Assembly (NCBI GenBank): GCA_033398695.1
Contig: CM065816.1
Span: 130,483,358 to 130,547,357, forward strand
From: Orobanche coerulescens
Taxonomy: Eukaryota; Streptophyta; Magnoliopsida; Lamiales; Orobanchaceae
DNA length: 64,000 nt
Direction of reading: 5' to 3'
The position numbers were made by a program, and so were the translations under genes. The notes under the pieces are model-generated. The model worked only from the letters and a program-made list of their open reading frames with translations. It searched no databases and was not told the DNA's origin. Of this stretch, positions 20,876 through 32,962 are shown piece after piece (the first letter of the stretch is position 1; each line of letters begins with the position of its first letter).

Positions 20876-20904
20876 GCTCCCATGTAAAGCAAATATCAAA
20901 ATAC

Positions 20905-20949
20905 CTTGCAAGAAGTAATAGTACCAAACTCTGAGAACAACTTCAATTA
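20905..20949 (-). pseudogene. Poly(A)-binding protein fragment: upstream exon
   Basis: On the minus strand LKLFSEFGTITSCK is followed by an AAG/GTATTT splice donor at 20905/20904. It matches the start of the last RRM of plant PABPs and joins in frame to VMRDPSGISRG at 12207. Leaving out element B and one target copy, the intron between them would be about 120 bases, a normal plant size. Upstream (above 20950) PABP similarity stops at once, so the fragment starts mid-exon. Confidence 0.8.
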
Positions 20950-21496
20950 TGCATTTTACGTGTTTTATTTGATAGTCTACAACTTCAATTATATTTGGAT
21001 GTTATTATGTAATGATTACGATTTATTATGGATATGTGTTGAATTTGGACTTTATATTCCATTAGTTTTTGAAGAAAACTATGAATTTTTTTGTGTATTT
21101 AGTTAATATTATGTACTAAATCTACTTGTCGACTTGACACGACTAGCCGGAAAACTTGTCTGACTTGTCCTGATAGGAGATGAGCGACTTAGCTCGACTT
21201 GGCGTCGTGATAACATTGATTGAAATATAGTAATAGTAATAGTAATTTCTATAATGCTAAAATCGAAATCAAAATTATAGGAGTGTTACTTTACTTCTAA
21301 CCCCCACCTGCAGATTCAAATATATTTTGGAATAGAAGATACACCATTAATTCCGGATAGCTGCTGGAATACAAGTAACCCGATTCCTATCAGCACGATA
21401 AAAATGATTTAACAAAAAACTAAGCATGTAAGTCAGCAGTTTAAAAGCATCAGCGAAACCATTAAATGTAAGGAAACTAAAACAAGATCAGATAAC
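20950..21496. other. Unassigned AT-rich sequence between the PABP and ERD6-like fragments
   Basis: No coding frame, splice-supported exon or LTR module was recognised. A short CAACTTCAATTAT repeat occurs near 20938 and 20981. It is the join between two unrelated gene fragments. Confidence 0.6.
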
Positions 21497-23656
21497 TTAA
21501 GCACCATTAACGGTAACCAATATCTTCTCAGTCTGAAATCTGCAAAGTGGATTCTAGTTCTTCAACTAGTTGATTGAATAGGTCCCTGCCAAAAAAAGGT
21601 ATATGAAGTGTCCTTGAGCATTGTTGAAGAAACTGATAAAAGCATCCTCGACATAAAAACACAAATGACGTGCCTTTTGTTTCAGGTCATATGAATCTAT
21701 GCGAGAAAACCGTACCTTAATTTCATTTACTTCATGTGTAATATTATGGTCAAAACCTCGGAGAACTTGAAGAGATGCTTCGAAATCCTCTGGCATTCCC
21801 ATTTTAGCCTTATTTTTTCAACAAAGTAAAAATATATTAGTACTTGTTCTTTGAAAAAAATGAAGGACTAAGGGTAGAAAAGCTTCTTTGTAGCCTCACC
21901 AGCCACCGAGGAGATTCAGGGATGAAGAACAGTCCAGGTATCAATGTTAAACAAGGCAATATTTCCGTACATCAAATTAATATTAATAGCTCTATGGAAG
22001 CCTTAATATAACTAAAAACCAAAATAAATTTGTTTCTAGTGGTTTTTTCCCAAGTGACGGATCAGAAGGACCCATAAAGCTAAACTCTTCATATCATAGA
22101 ACCATATAATAATTGAATTAAAAAAAATAAACGACTTAAAATGGATGAATACAGTTAAACCTCTATAACTTAATAGCCTCGAGACCACGTATATCTATGA
22201 ATTCAAAGAGATTTTAGTTTATCGAGTGATAATTTCCATTCCAATGCTAATTCGGGACTATAAAAAATTACATTAGAGGTAATAAATTTACCGAGTATTC
22301 ATTTATAGAGGTTCTAATCCTATCATAAAAAAAAGAGGTTCTAATCCTAAGATCCATCACCATGAAAGGAAAAAACTCGAAACATAATGTACAAGTTTCC
22401 ATTGATTGGAGTAAATTAGTCTATTAGTACTATATACAGCTTTGAATTATCAAAATATGCATGGAATTACCAAGAACCGCAAGCAATCTCCAATTAACAA
22501 ATAGTCCCAGCAGATATGATAGCATGATTCCTATCGTCACGGAGAGCTACACCATAGTACAGAGTAAATTTGGATAACATATTACAGTATAACAGATCTA
22601 AAGCAAAAAAAAGGACTAGTTACACTACAAAACCTGGTTCACCGAGCCCAATGCCCCTCTTAAATTCTGTGGCGCTATCTCAGCTATATATACAGGGACC
22701 TTTGTGAAATTAAAAAAAAGGGAATAAAAAAAGTTAATAAGTTTAAAAGAACCGTAATAACAATTCGGAAAAATCAGAAGAAAGCGCTGTATTTACCTTG
22801 TAAGAGATAATACTCACACCGAATCCTTCCAACAACCTTCCCATGTAAAGAAACGAAATAAAACATATTGTTAGAATATTTGTGTACCTTTTATATTTCT
22901 TTTACTAATATTTTTTTTCTAGGTTACCTTTTATTTGTAGGGTTATACATCAATATATTCCAAAGGGGAAAACAATATTCTTACACATACCCCTTTTCGC
23001 CCAATGTACTCAGCAATCTGACCACTAGCAATTGCCCCAACCATAGCTCCCACATACGACAAGGAACCAAATAACGAGAACTGATTCCCAAACCGATGTT
23101 GTTATTAGACGAAAATAATAGTTGCCGACCAAATCAAGAGGAGAAAAGTCATAATCACCAGTACCTGTGAGACTGTAAGTTTGAGATCTTTGGTGATGGC
23201 AGTCTGTGTTGGTGAAGAGTAACCACACTTCCAAAAAAAAGGAGCAAGATTAATGCAATATTTTTTTTATTATGAAATCCTAAACCCCCAAAATCATGGC
23301 TTTAAACTCAACTCCACAAATATAACATAATTACCCAACCAAAGGGGATTTACTTCAAATATCAAACTTCTTCCAATCAAAGAAAATCAATCATTGATCA
23401 ATTAATTCAAGAAAAACAGTAAAGAAAGTTAAAGCAGACATAAGTAGAACCGAACAGTGAAGCCAAACTGGATTGGACCCAACGCCACGATCAGAACACA
23501 GGCCAAGACTGAGATTGAACTATCCCTAATGGCTTGAGCGGAGCTCGTCAAACTAGACTGCCTGGACCCCATACCCATACGGTACCAACTTCCTATGTGC
23601 AAAAATGGCTTCCTCATATCATCCCTTTCATTTTCTCCCTCCTCTCTGAAACTCAT
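21497..23656 (-). pseudogene. ERD6-like sugar transporter gene, 5' two fifths only (nine exons or part-exons)
   Basis: Minus-strand exons match plant ERD6-like (MFS) sugar transporters, membrane proteins that move hexoses, many at the vacuole. 23656-about 23456: [13 protein letters not shown].., [24 protein letters not shown] (first membrane segment). 23227-23165: CGYSSPTQTAITKDLKLTVSQ. 23080-22991: [17 protein letters not shown] and [12 protein letters not shown]. About 22862-22797: SFLYMGRLLEGFGVSIISY. 22699-22634: VPVYIAEIAPQNLRGALG. 22546-22471: [20 protein letters not shown]. About 21944-21900: [14 protein letters not shown]. About 21811-21716: [20 protein letters not shown] last exon near 21585-21497 ends in RRRYWLPLMV. 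The donors seen begin with GT. Similarity stops mid-exon at 21497; the second half of the transporter (about 270 residues) is absent, so no working protein is expected. The Met at 23656 fits the family start. Confidence 0.88.
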
Positions 23657-24330
23657 CTTTCTTTCTCTTTCTCAATTAAATAATAAAAAATAAAAAAAAT
23701 GCAAACTTAGGTTAAAAAAATGATTCTAATAATGACAGTGAAAATCTCGTGTATATATCAATGAAAACCTCACAAATCATCATATATCAATGAAAATTTC
23801 AGAAAAAAACAATAGATTTCACAACAAATAACAATAATAACACAGAACAAGATGTACATGCATAACCCATGGCTGCTGAGTTGAGAGAACGTTAGGGATC
23901 GAGGACGTGGTTTGACGGAGAAAATGCAGAGGTCTGTATAAAACCCTAATTTGAGAATCAATTTATTTCTCACCGCGGCTGCTCAAACAGACGTCCTTGG
24001 CGCGGCGGTAGTGTTAATACACGGCAGACCTTCGCGGTAGTGTTGACGCACAGCTAGAGATTCTCCGAAACAGGTTTCTCTAATAACATAAAGGAAAATA
24101 AATGGTGGTTACTATGTGTACGATGACCGATGGAGGTGGAGTGGCTGCTAGAATCCGAACCGACAAGGAAGAAAGAATTCGAGAAAGGGGCGAGGCTGCG
24201 GGGAGAAAGGGAAGAAACCAGAACTCATGAACAGTGAAAGAATTAGGGTATAGATAGCTAATTAATATTCGAATAAAATTAAATAAAAAAAATTAATGAA
24301 TTCATTGTTATTGGTTGTTGTAATTTTTTT
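23657..24330 (-). other. Upstream region of the ERD6-like fragment
   Basis: There is no recognisable protein. The sequence has the character of a plant 5' leader and promoter (pyrimidine-rich stretches on the minus strand near 24170-24240, AT-rich beyond). It may be the captured 5' untranslated region of the transporter gene. A splice-like ..CTTTTTCTTTCTCTTTCTTTCAGAG is not present, so the leader structure cannot be fixed. Confidence 0.4.
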
Positions 24331-24411
24331 TATTGATATTTAAGTCTCAATAAATTATGATACTCAAGTAACTGATACTTAAGTGTCAGTATCTTATGAC
24401 ATGTAACACCC
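24331..24411 (-). mobile_element. CACTA-type transposon subterminal part (inner piece)
   Basis: It contains ATACTGACACTTAAGTATCAG in short inverted copies, continuing the subterminal repeats of 32963-33071 once element C and one TGACA copy are removed. It has no coding content. The inner limit is not defined. Confidence 0.6.
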
Positions 24412-27008
24412 TCAAACCACTCGAGAATATTACAGCGCCGCAGACCCTCTCCGCGAGGATCTACCAGGCTAAATACAAAACAATACATCACTTCACATGC
24501 CGACATGGCTACGTAAAGGACCGTTAGACCGATTTGGTCTTATATCACAACACACACAACAATACATACAAGATCCTTGCCCAGAACACATACCCACGCA
24601 GGGGCTAGAATACAATAACACTTCTATAATTCGAGAAAATAACACATTGGAGGAATAACCAACACGACTCTACCAAATACTCTATAATTGGTCTTCACGT
24701 GATTAGTATCTTCGTCTCCCATCATCCTTCGTATCGATCCTGTGATTCGCTCCCGACTACTGCAAGTACACGGACGCAATCTGAGACATCCACCCCGAAT
24801 ACTCGGGGGTTAGCAAAACTCCACTGTTTTGCTAGTGCAAGTATAAAACAGAAGTACAAGCCATACACAACGTGCTTCAAGAATATAATAATCTTGAATA
24901 TATTTCCCGAGATAATTCACTTAATCAAAACAGTTTGATTTATAAAAGGTAGGAATAGAACCATGTATCTCATACAAAATATTTTACGATCTCGGGAGTG
25001 AAAACATTTGGAATAAAGGAATTCTCAAGTCCTTCGAAAACACTTAGGGACATGGCCCAAAATCATCTTTCCAAAATACGATTCCAATAATAAAACGCGG
25101 TTTCACAACCCAATTCACAACACACGGGGTCCAAGACCCGAATCATAAGCTACAGGGTCCACGACCCGAATCACATAACACATGTTCCTAAGGATTATTC
25201 GCGTGCCGTGCTAACAATCCACGAACCTCATATGCTCCCGTAGAACATACCCGAGCGAATAACCCAATAGGAAACCATACCAAATCACATGTCCTCGCGG
25301 CAACAGCCACAGAACCATTCCAAACCACAACCATAAGTTATCCCGGCATCGGGCTAACAAGCCACGAACCTCGGAGTCCCCGCAAGACATACCCGATCAT
25401 AACCCCCACAAGTTATCCCGGCATCATGCTAGCAAGCCCCGAACCTCGGAGTCCCCGCAAGACATACCCGGATTGGATAACCCTACGGTCACGCCTGACC
25501 CATACTAGCAAGTATGGATCCCGGAGATTCAACAATCCTACCCGGAGGCACATCACTTTCAACGATCACATAACAATAAGCAGAACATCAAACCAAGCAA
25601 CACTTAAACATCAAAACCCCCTTTCAAAGGAGTAACAACTAATATCATACACAACACGTTCTTACCGAACAAGTACACATAACATTACGTAATCCCCGGC
25701 AAAGGATTATGGTCTATTAAACTTACTCAAAGTGATCATAGCATCTTTCAACATACAAAACCAACACAAATATCCCGAGAACACATATATTCACGAAGTA
25801 CACGAATTATCGTTGAAAGACATCATTTATCGAGAACATACCGATCCCTTTTTACGTTCATTAAATATTGGGTTTCGTATATAATCATTTATCAATAATT
25901 ACACCTACGAAACATGAAATGTATGGACGAGATACTTGCCTCGACACCACGAGCAACGGAACGACGAACGGACACGGTCGGATAGTTCTCGAGCTTCCAA
26001 AAACGACCAAGGATTCGGCAATCCCACAAATACTATGAAAATAACATCACCACGAATCAATAACACTAATCGAATTCCGAAACGATCCTAAAACAACAAG
26101 GATCTAAGTGTTCTCAAAGAAAACAAGAATCGTTGATCCGGGCGATAAAAATCGATGAACGGTTAACAAAATCTGAAGGTTACGATCAAGACAAACAAGA
26201 ACAAATAACCGATCGGATGAGATCGGTTGAGAATCACAAATCCAAGCAAAAACCCCGAATTTAAGAAAATAGGGTTCTAAAAAGAGATTACCTTGATTTG
26301 GACCAAGAAGACGATTAGATGTTGTTAAACATCTACAAATCCGCTCAAAGATGAAGTTAGAAGAAAAAGATCGGTCATAATCGCCTCTGGAGCTCACTCC
26401 CGTCGGAAAGGATGAAGAAAAGTGGGAAATGACGACCTAATGCTGCTGTCCAGTATTTATCTTTGGAGCCGATTATTAGCAGCGCTAAACACCTGTATTA
26501 GCGTGCGCTAACAGAATCAACGCTCGAGCGCCTATAACAAAGTTAGCGTGCGCTACCTAAAAGACGTAGCGTGCGCTAACGGGTCACAAGACCAATCCAG
26601 TAGCCCCTGGACAGAACCGCACCTACCGGGTAGCGTGCGCTAGAAAGAAGAGAGAGCATGCGCTAAGCAGTCGATAGCGTGCGCTAGCTATCGGCCTTAG
26701 CGTGCGCTAACAAAGCTCCAGTCCCAGTCCAGTAGCTACTGGACCGCCTCTGGACTGCCAGTTAGCGTGCGCAACACATTCAGTAGCGTGCGCTAAACAC
26801 CACGCAGTAGCGTGCGCTATGCCTCAAGCATTAGCGTGCGCTACACCACAAAAACTCAAAAACTCACATAGTGATCCGAAACGCCTCCAAACACGTGTCC
26901 CAACAAGACACACCCAACAAGGCACTAAATTCCAATGATGAGGGCAATAACACTCCGATAAAACCCCGAAAACTCAACGATTCCGGAACAAAAATCTCGG
27001 GTATTACA
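24412..27008 (-). repeat. 3' LTR of element C (2597 bp)
   Basis: Runs from TGTAACACCC at 24412 to ATTACA at 27008, followed by the complement of the polypurine tract (TTCTACCCCTCTTAAAAG, 27009-27026). It has tandem CCACGAACCTCGGAGTCCCC units (25135-25500), the double hairpin (about 24790-24845) and about a dozen TAGCGTGCGCTA copies (26475-26845). The TATA palindrome seen in the 5' LTR is damaged here (26447-26470). Confidence 0.93.
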
Positions 27009-27827
27009 TTCTACCCCTCTTAAAAGAAGTTTCATCCCCGAAACGTGAAACATATAACGAACGACGCAAAACAAACTCAGATAACACACGATATCCGTTG
27101 CCGAAATAACAAAACACAACGAACGAAAATCAATACGGTTGAACAATTCAACAGTACATCAACCAAAACACGAGCTATACGCTGAACCAATACGAAATTC
27201 CACAGCCCAAGGGCTGGAAGATCGAACACAAAACAAATTTCCTGAACTTAAGGAAATTACGAAGGAGTCCTAACGCTCAACAATCACGAAACGAGATCAA
27301 CAAAAACCGAACAATCAAACGATTGAATTACAATGATCGAGGCACAAAAGTCGATCAGTCATGTTCGATTCATGACGCACAATAATACACAAAACAACAA
27401 CCTCAAAGTTCGCATCTCGACTCAAAACAATATACGATCCGGTGAAGACAATAAGATGTGCATTCACATGAGATCCACAGGAAATGAAATAACAATTGGA
27501 AGGTCACAACGACAAACGGGTTATTCTAAAACAATACCACAACTCGATCGATCAACAAAAGCACAAGACGGGACAAGTTCAGAAAATATCAACGAACATA
27601 AACGATTCGGCCAGTCGAAAGTCTGATTCAAAATCCGATCCACTTCAAATAAAAGAAGTTAATCTCTGGAATATCGAAACAACAAAACGAGGGAAATAAC
27701 ATAACAAACAATTGATAGGCTAAGCCACTCAGGGGCTTCTCGGAGTCGATCCAGATATTGGTGCTCAAGTCCGTGCCCCGGAAGGCTCGGTAACCATCTC
27801 ACAAAACTTAACTTGGTGTCCCTCGAG
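27009..27827 (-). other. Element C: interior between gag and the 3' LTR, no pol
   Basis: It holds the polypurine tract and a damaged form of the AAGTTTC hairpin (about 27027-27045). No reverse transcriptase or integrase similarity is visible in any frame. In an autonomous relative about 4 kb of pol would stand here. Confidence 0.75.
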
Positions 27828-28787
27828 TCAGCACCTGTAACACGTTACTGGCGGAGACGGACAATGTGCACGAACATGTCCCGCCACATTACAGTTAAAA
27901 CATCTCCTGGCTTTACCAGGAGTCAGAGCAGACGACTTGGAAGTCTCAGTTCCACGCATCGAGCGATGGAGCTTCATAGCAGAAAGGCTACGACATTGAA
28001 AACTATAAACACCAACTCCTGCACCGTCCACACGGTCATCGAACTTCCTCTGCTTCTTCGACTCGGGCACACGCTCCGACGATAATGAAGCTAGTTCACG
28101 GGCTAATGCTCGATCTTGATAGTCCCTCAACGAAGTGCAATTGAATCCGGACATATACACGTGAATATCCGTCTTCATCCGTCTGTCAAAGTGAAGGATT
28201 CTCTCTTCCTCGGTTCTCACCCGATCTCGCACATAACTGAGTTATTTGCTATAATCGATGATAGCTTGCGACACCGATATATCTTGTGGTTCTGCCAAGT
28301 AGAATTCGCGAATCCTCTGCTCTCTAATCGGTTTCGGACAGAACTCAGCTTCCATAAATGCTTGGAACTCCACCCACGTGACATCACGATCACGAGGTTT
28401 AACAGCTTCCCACCAATTAGCGGCATCTAAGTCAAGAAGGTACTGAGCGATAGGTACTTTCCGCTCTTCAGGACATCCGACAGCCTCGAAAATCTTTCCC
28501 AACTGGAAAATCCAACCATCCCAGCCCAATGCATCCGCAGCACCGGCGAATCGAGGGGGATTCATACGAACTACCTCGCGAAGCCATTGATTTACACCAA
28601 CATTCTGACTCGCGTCAATGCTACGTTGAACCACCTGGGTCAACTGATTCATCTGAGTCGCTACTTGTTGCAATATAGTAGCAACACCCAAACTAAAATC
28701 ATTCCCAGCGGCATTCTCTCGATTCCACATCTGATCCCCGTGGCCATCAGCACCACGGTTACGACCACGACCTCTGCATACTAACAA
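27828..28787 (-). pseudogene. Gag of element C
   Basis: Read from the Met at 28787 (MLVCRGRGRNRGADG, the Arg/Gly-rich Gag N-terminus). It contains ILQQVATQMNQLTQVV, MNPPRFAGAADALGWDGW, RKVPIAQYLLDLDAANWWEAV and EAEFCPKPIREQRIREF. A TAA at 28242 replaces a probable Gln in DYSK-stop-LSYVRD; the same frame continues to 27828 through YMSGFNCTSLRDYQDRALA. One intact knuckle, CFNCNVAGHVRAHC, is followed by only the first half of a second (VTCYRC) before the sequence diverges. The Gag of element E also ends at its second knuckle. Gag builds the particle; pol would have to come from another element. Confidence 0.88.
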
Positions 28788-30327
28788 ACAACAACCTAGG
28801 GTAACGAAAGATCATAACTCATAGCAAGATATTCACATCTCTGTCTTTAATCCAACATCATTAAATCATATACGTATTACCATTTAATTCCAGCTAGAGC
28901 ACAATATACAAACTATTATACCAAAAATCTTCATTTATAATGCCGTTGTTATGCGATTTATAAATACAATGAAATTGAAATCATCCATTATATCAAAATC
29001 ATTTTCTGTACGGTTTCCGCGCCGGAACTCACCAAGTTGAAAACCATTTTCAAAAACGTTCCAAAATGCCAAAAAAGGCCGATGACGGTAATACTTTCCA
29101 AATACTCCCCAAAAGTCATTTTCCAAATACCAAATACCTTCATCAAATACCATTTGAAATTACAAGGCGTAGACGCGGAAACTCGATAGTTTCAAAATAT
29201 ACGTTAAGTCACCCGACAAAAGAGTTAGGAAAAAGGGTCAACGAAATAATTCAAATTTACGAAGCCGAAAGGTCATTTTAAAACACACACTATTTGGTAA
29301 AAGTACCCAAAAAGTCATTTTGGACTTTACACACGCAGCGGACAAGAACACAGTTCAAATTACACATAATCACACACAACAATTGTTATTCATGAACAAC
29401 ACACATAGAGTACGGTCTCAAACGGTCAGCCCAGCAATCGCAAAAGTTAGACTTACGGCCAGAATGTAGTTTCCGAGCTTCTGCTCAGACCGATTAGGGT
29501 ATGATTTAACACAGACTTAGCGTGTGCTAGCCATGCTACGTTAGCGCGCGCTAGCTATTCTAATTCAGCAACACATTCATGAGCATATACTAAATGATAC
29601 CAAAAGTCGAAGGCTTAAAATAGACAGCAACATACGAATCCAAACGCCAACCATTTACATCCTCACTCAATAACTTTAACCGAAATTCATGAAACCGAAA
29701 AGTTGAAGGCGAAAGTCACGTCTCAAGTAAATTTTTGATAGACCTCGTTTGAGCATTTAAAAATCAATTTTGAAAATTTTTAATGCAAGATGAAAATAAA
29801 ATATATGTAGTTGAATTCTCAAAATCTTTGGTCTCGAGGTCATCATACGAAAATCAAATCATTTTTCCTTCTCGAAGGATATTTTTAAACAGAATTTACG
29901 TGACCTCCCCAAAACATTTGGAGTTTAAAATATCACATTGATAAACTTTTATTGAATAACCAATCCGAAACATCACTCCTGTAAAAACGACTTCACACAA
30001 GGTTGTATATATACATATATACATACCGGTACTACTCTTTGTCCCAACATAATACGAGAATCAAACAAGTATGGTGTAAGTATTCACGAGGCATAATTAA
30101 ACTCCACATAATAATACAGAATCACATAAACTCGTATAACACGAGACACAATAAAGTAGGGAGACTTACATCCACAGATCACACGAAGATGATGGTTGCG
30201 CCTCGATACTAATCACGACCGACAACTCAGACGACGCGTCGCGACACCACTCAGTCAGACCAAATCTGACAAGACAAGACCCGACAACACACAACTCAAC
30301 CCGACAACCTAGGTTTCCTCAACCTAA
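28788..30327 (-). other. Leader of element C between primer binding site and gag
   Basis: A 1.5-kb non-coding leader. It carries two palindromes, TAGCGTGTGCTA (29518-29529) and TAGCGCGCGCTA (29542-29553), 24 bp apart, at the place where element E has its TTACGGCCGTAA array. No coding region was recognised in the rest. Confidence 0.65.
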
Positions 30328-30339
30328 GCTCCGATACCA
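30328..30339 (-). other. Primer binding site of element C
   Basis: TGGTATCGGAGC on the minus strand lies 5 bases from the 5' LTR edge, complementary to initiator methionine tRNA with one change. Confidence 0.9.
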
Positions 30340-30344
30340 TATTC

Positions 30345-32962
30345 TGTAACACCCCCAAACCACTCGGGAATATTACAGCGCCGCGGACCCTCTCCGAGAG
30401 GATCTACCAGGCTAAATACAAAACAATACATCACTTCACATGTCGACATGGCTACGTAAAGGACCGTTAGACCGATTTGGTCTTATATCACAACACACAC
30501 AACAATACATACAAGATCCTTGCCCAGAACACATACCCACGCAGGGGCTAGAATACAATAACACTTCCATAATTCGAGAAAATAACACATCGGAGGAATA
30601 ACCAACACGACTCTACCAAATACTCTATAATTGGTCTTCACGTGATTAGTTTCTTCGTTTCCCATCATCCTTCGTATCGATCCTGTGATTCGCTCCCCAG
30701 CTACCTACAAGTACACGGGCCTTGTCTGAGACATCCACCCCCCGAATACTCGGGGGTTAGCAAAACTCCACTGTTTTGCTAGTGCAAGTATAAATAAGAA
30801 GTACAAGCCATACACAACGTGCTTCAAGAATATAATAATCTTGAATATATTTCCCGAGATAATTCACTTAATCAAAACAGTTTGATTTATAAAAGGTAGG
30901 AATAGAACCATGTATCTCATACAAAATATTTTACGATCTCGGGAGTTTGAAAACATTTGGAATAAAGGAATTCTCAAGTCCTTCGAAAACACTTAGGGAC
31001 ATTGCCCAAAATCATCTTTCCAAAATACGATTCCAATAATAAAACGCGGTTTCACAACCCAATTCACAACACATGGGGTCCAAGACCCGAATCATAAGCC
31101 ACAGGGTCCACGACCCGAATCACATAACACATGTTCCTAAGGATTATTCGCGTGTCGTGCTAACAAGCCACGAACCTCAGATGCTCTCGTAGAACATACC
31201 CGAGTGAATAACCCAATAGGAAACCATACCAAATCACATGTCCTCGTGGCAACAGCCACAGAACCATTCCAAACCACAACCATAAGTTATCCCGGCATCG
31301 GGCTAACAAGCCACGAACCTCGGAGTCCCCGCAAGACATACCCGATGATAACCCCCACAAGTTATCCCGGCATCGGGCTAGCAAGCCCCGAACCTCGGAG
31401 TCCCCACAAGACATACCCCGATTGGATAACCCTACAGTCACGCCCGATCCATACTAGCAAGTATGGATCCCGGAGATTCAACAATCCTACCCGGAGGCAC
31501 ATCACTTTCAACGATCACATAACAATGAGCAGAACATCAAACCAAGCAACACCTAAACATCATAACCCCCTTTCAAAGGAGTAACAACTAATATCATACA
31601 CAACACGTTCTTACCGAACAAGTACACATAACATTACGTAATCCCCGGCAAAGGATTATGGTCTATTAAACTTACTCAAAGTGATCATAGCATCTTTCAA
31701 CATACAAAACCAACACACATATCTCGAGAACACATATATTCACGAAGTACACGAATTATCGTTGAAAGACATCATTTATCGAGAACATACCGATCCCTTT
31801 TTACGTTCATTAAATATTGGGTTTAGTATATTATCATTTATCAATAATTACGCCTACGAAACATGAAACTTATGGACAAGATACTTGCCTCGACACCACG
31901 AGCAACCGAACGACGAACGTACACGGTCGGATAGTTCTCGAGCTTCCAAAAACGACCAAGGATTCGACAATCCCACGAATACTATGAAAATAACATCACC
32001 ACGAATCAATAACACTAATCGAATTCCGAAACGATCCTAAAACAACAAGGATCTAAGTGTTCTCAAAGAAATCAAGAATCGTTGATCCGGGCGATAAAAA
32101 TCGATGAACGGTTAACAAAATCTGAAGGTTACGATCAAGACAAACAAGAACAAATAACCGATCGGATGAGATCGGTTGAGAATCACAAATCCAAGCAAAA
32201 ACCCCGAATTTAAGAAAATAGGGTTCTAAAAAGAGATTACCTTGATTTGGACCAAGAAGATGATTAGATGTTGTTAAACATCAACAAATCCGCACAAAGA
32301 TGAAGTTAGAAGAAAAAGATCGGTCATAATCGCCTCTGGAGCTCACTCCCGTCGGAAAGGATGAAGAAAAGTGGGAAATGACGACCTAATGTTGTTGTCC
32401 AGTATTTATACTGGACAGTTATTAGCGCGCGCTAAACACCCTGTATAAGCGTGCGCTAACGGGGTCAACGCTCCAGAGAAACTGCCTATAACAAAGTTAG
32501 CGTGCGCTAGCTAAAAGCCGTAGCGTGCGCTAACGGGTCACAAGACCAATCCAGTAGCCCCTGGACAGAACCGCACCTACCGGGTAGCGTGCGCTAGAAA
32601 GAAGAGAGAGCGTGCGCTAATCAGTCGATAGCGTGCGCTAGCTATCGGCCTTAGCGTGCGCTAACAAAGCTCCAGTCCCAGTCCAGTAGCTACTGGACCA
32701 CCTCTGGACTGCCAGTTAGCGTGCGCTACACATTCAGTAGCGTGCGCTAAACACCACGCAGTAGCGTGCGCTATGCCTCAAGCATTAGCGTGCGCTACAC
32801 CACAAAAACTCAAAAACTCACATAGTGATCCGAAACGCCTCCAAACACGTGTCACAACAAGACACACCCAACAAGGCACAAAATTCCAATGATGAGGGCA
32901 ATAACACTCCGATAAAACCCCAAAAACTCAACGATTCCGGAACAAAATTCTCGGGTATTACA
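30345..32962 (-). repeat. 5' LTR of element C (2618 bp)
   Basis: Runs from TGTAACACCC to ATTACA. It has the same modules as the 3' LTR: TAGCGTGCGCTA array (32423-32797), a TATA box inside a 20-bp palindrome (32397-32416), a second palindrome with the same arms (32681-32698), tandem units (31085-31450) and the double hairpin (about 30740-30795). It lacks the GTACTCGAGTAC palindrome found in A, B, D, X and G. Confidence 0.93.
32397..32416 (-). promoter_or_regulatory. TATA box centred in a perfect palindrome
   Basis: GTCCAGTATTTATACTGGAC has 9-bp perfect arms around two central bases; read on the minus strand its centre is TATAAATA. It lies just downstream of the palindrome array (32423 and up), where the promoter is expected. 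Confidence 0.65.

Larger units (their letters stand above)
24412..32962 (-). mobile_element. Element C: gag-only gypsy retrotransposon (non-autonomous)
   Basis: An 8.55-kb minus-strand element with LTRs 30345-32962 (5') and 24412-27008 (3'), flanked by TGACA at 24407-24411 and 32963-32967. The 3.3-kb interior has a primer binding site, a leader, one gag frame with one stop, and a polypurine tract, but no protease, RT, RNase H or integrase. This fits the non-autonomous class described as terminal-repeat elements with a GAG domain. Gag and LTRs resemble element E (41575-62099) more than A, B or D. Confidence 0.93.

Noticed and set aside
21497..23656. Functional sugar transporter
   Set aside because: Only the first half of the 12-segment protein is present and similarity stops within an exon.
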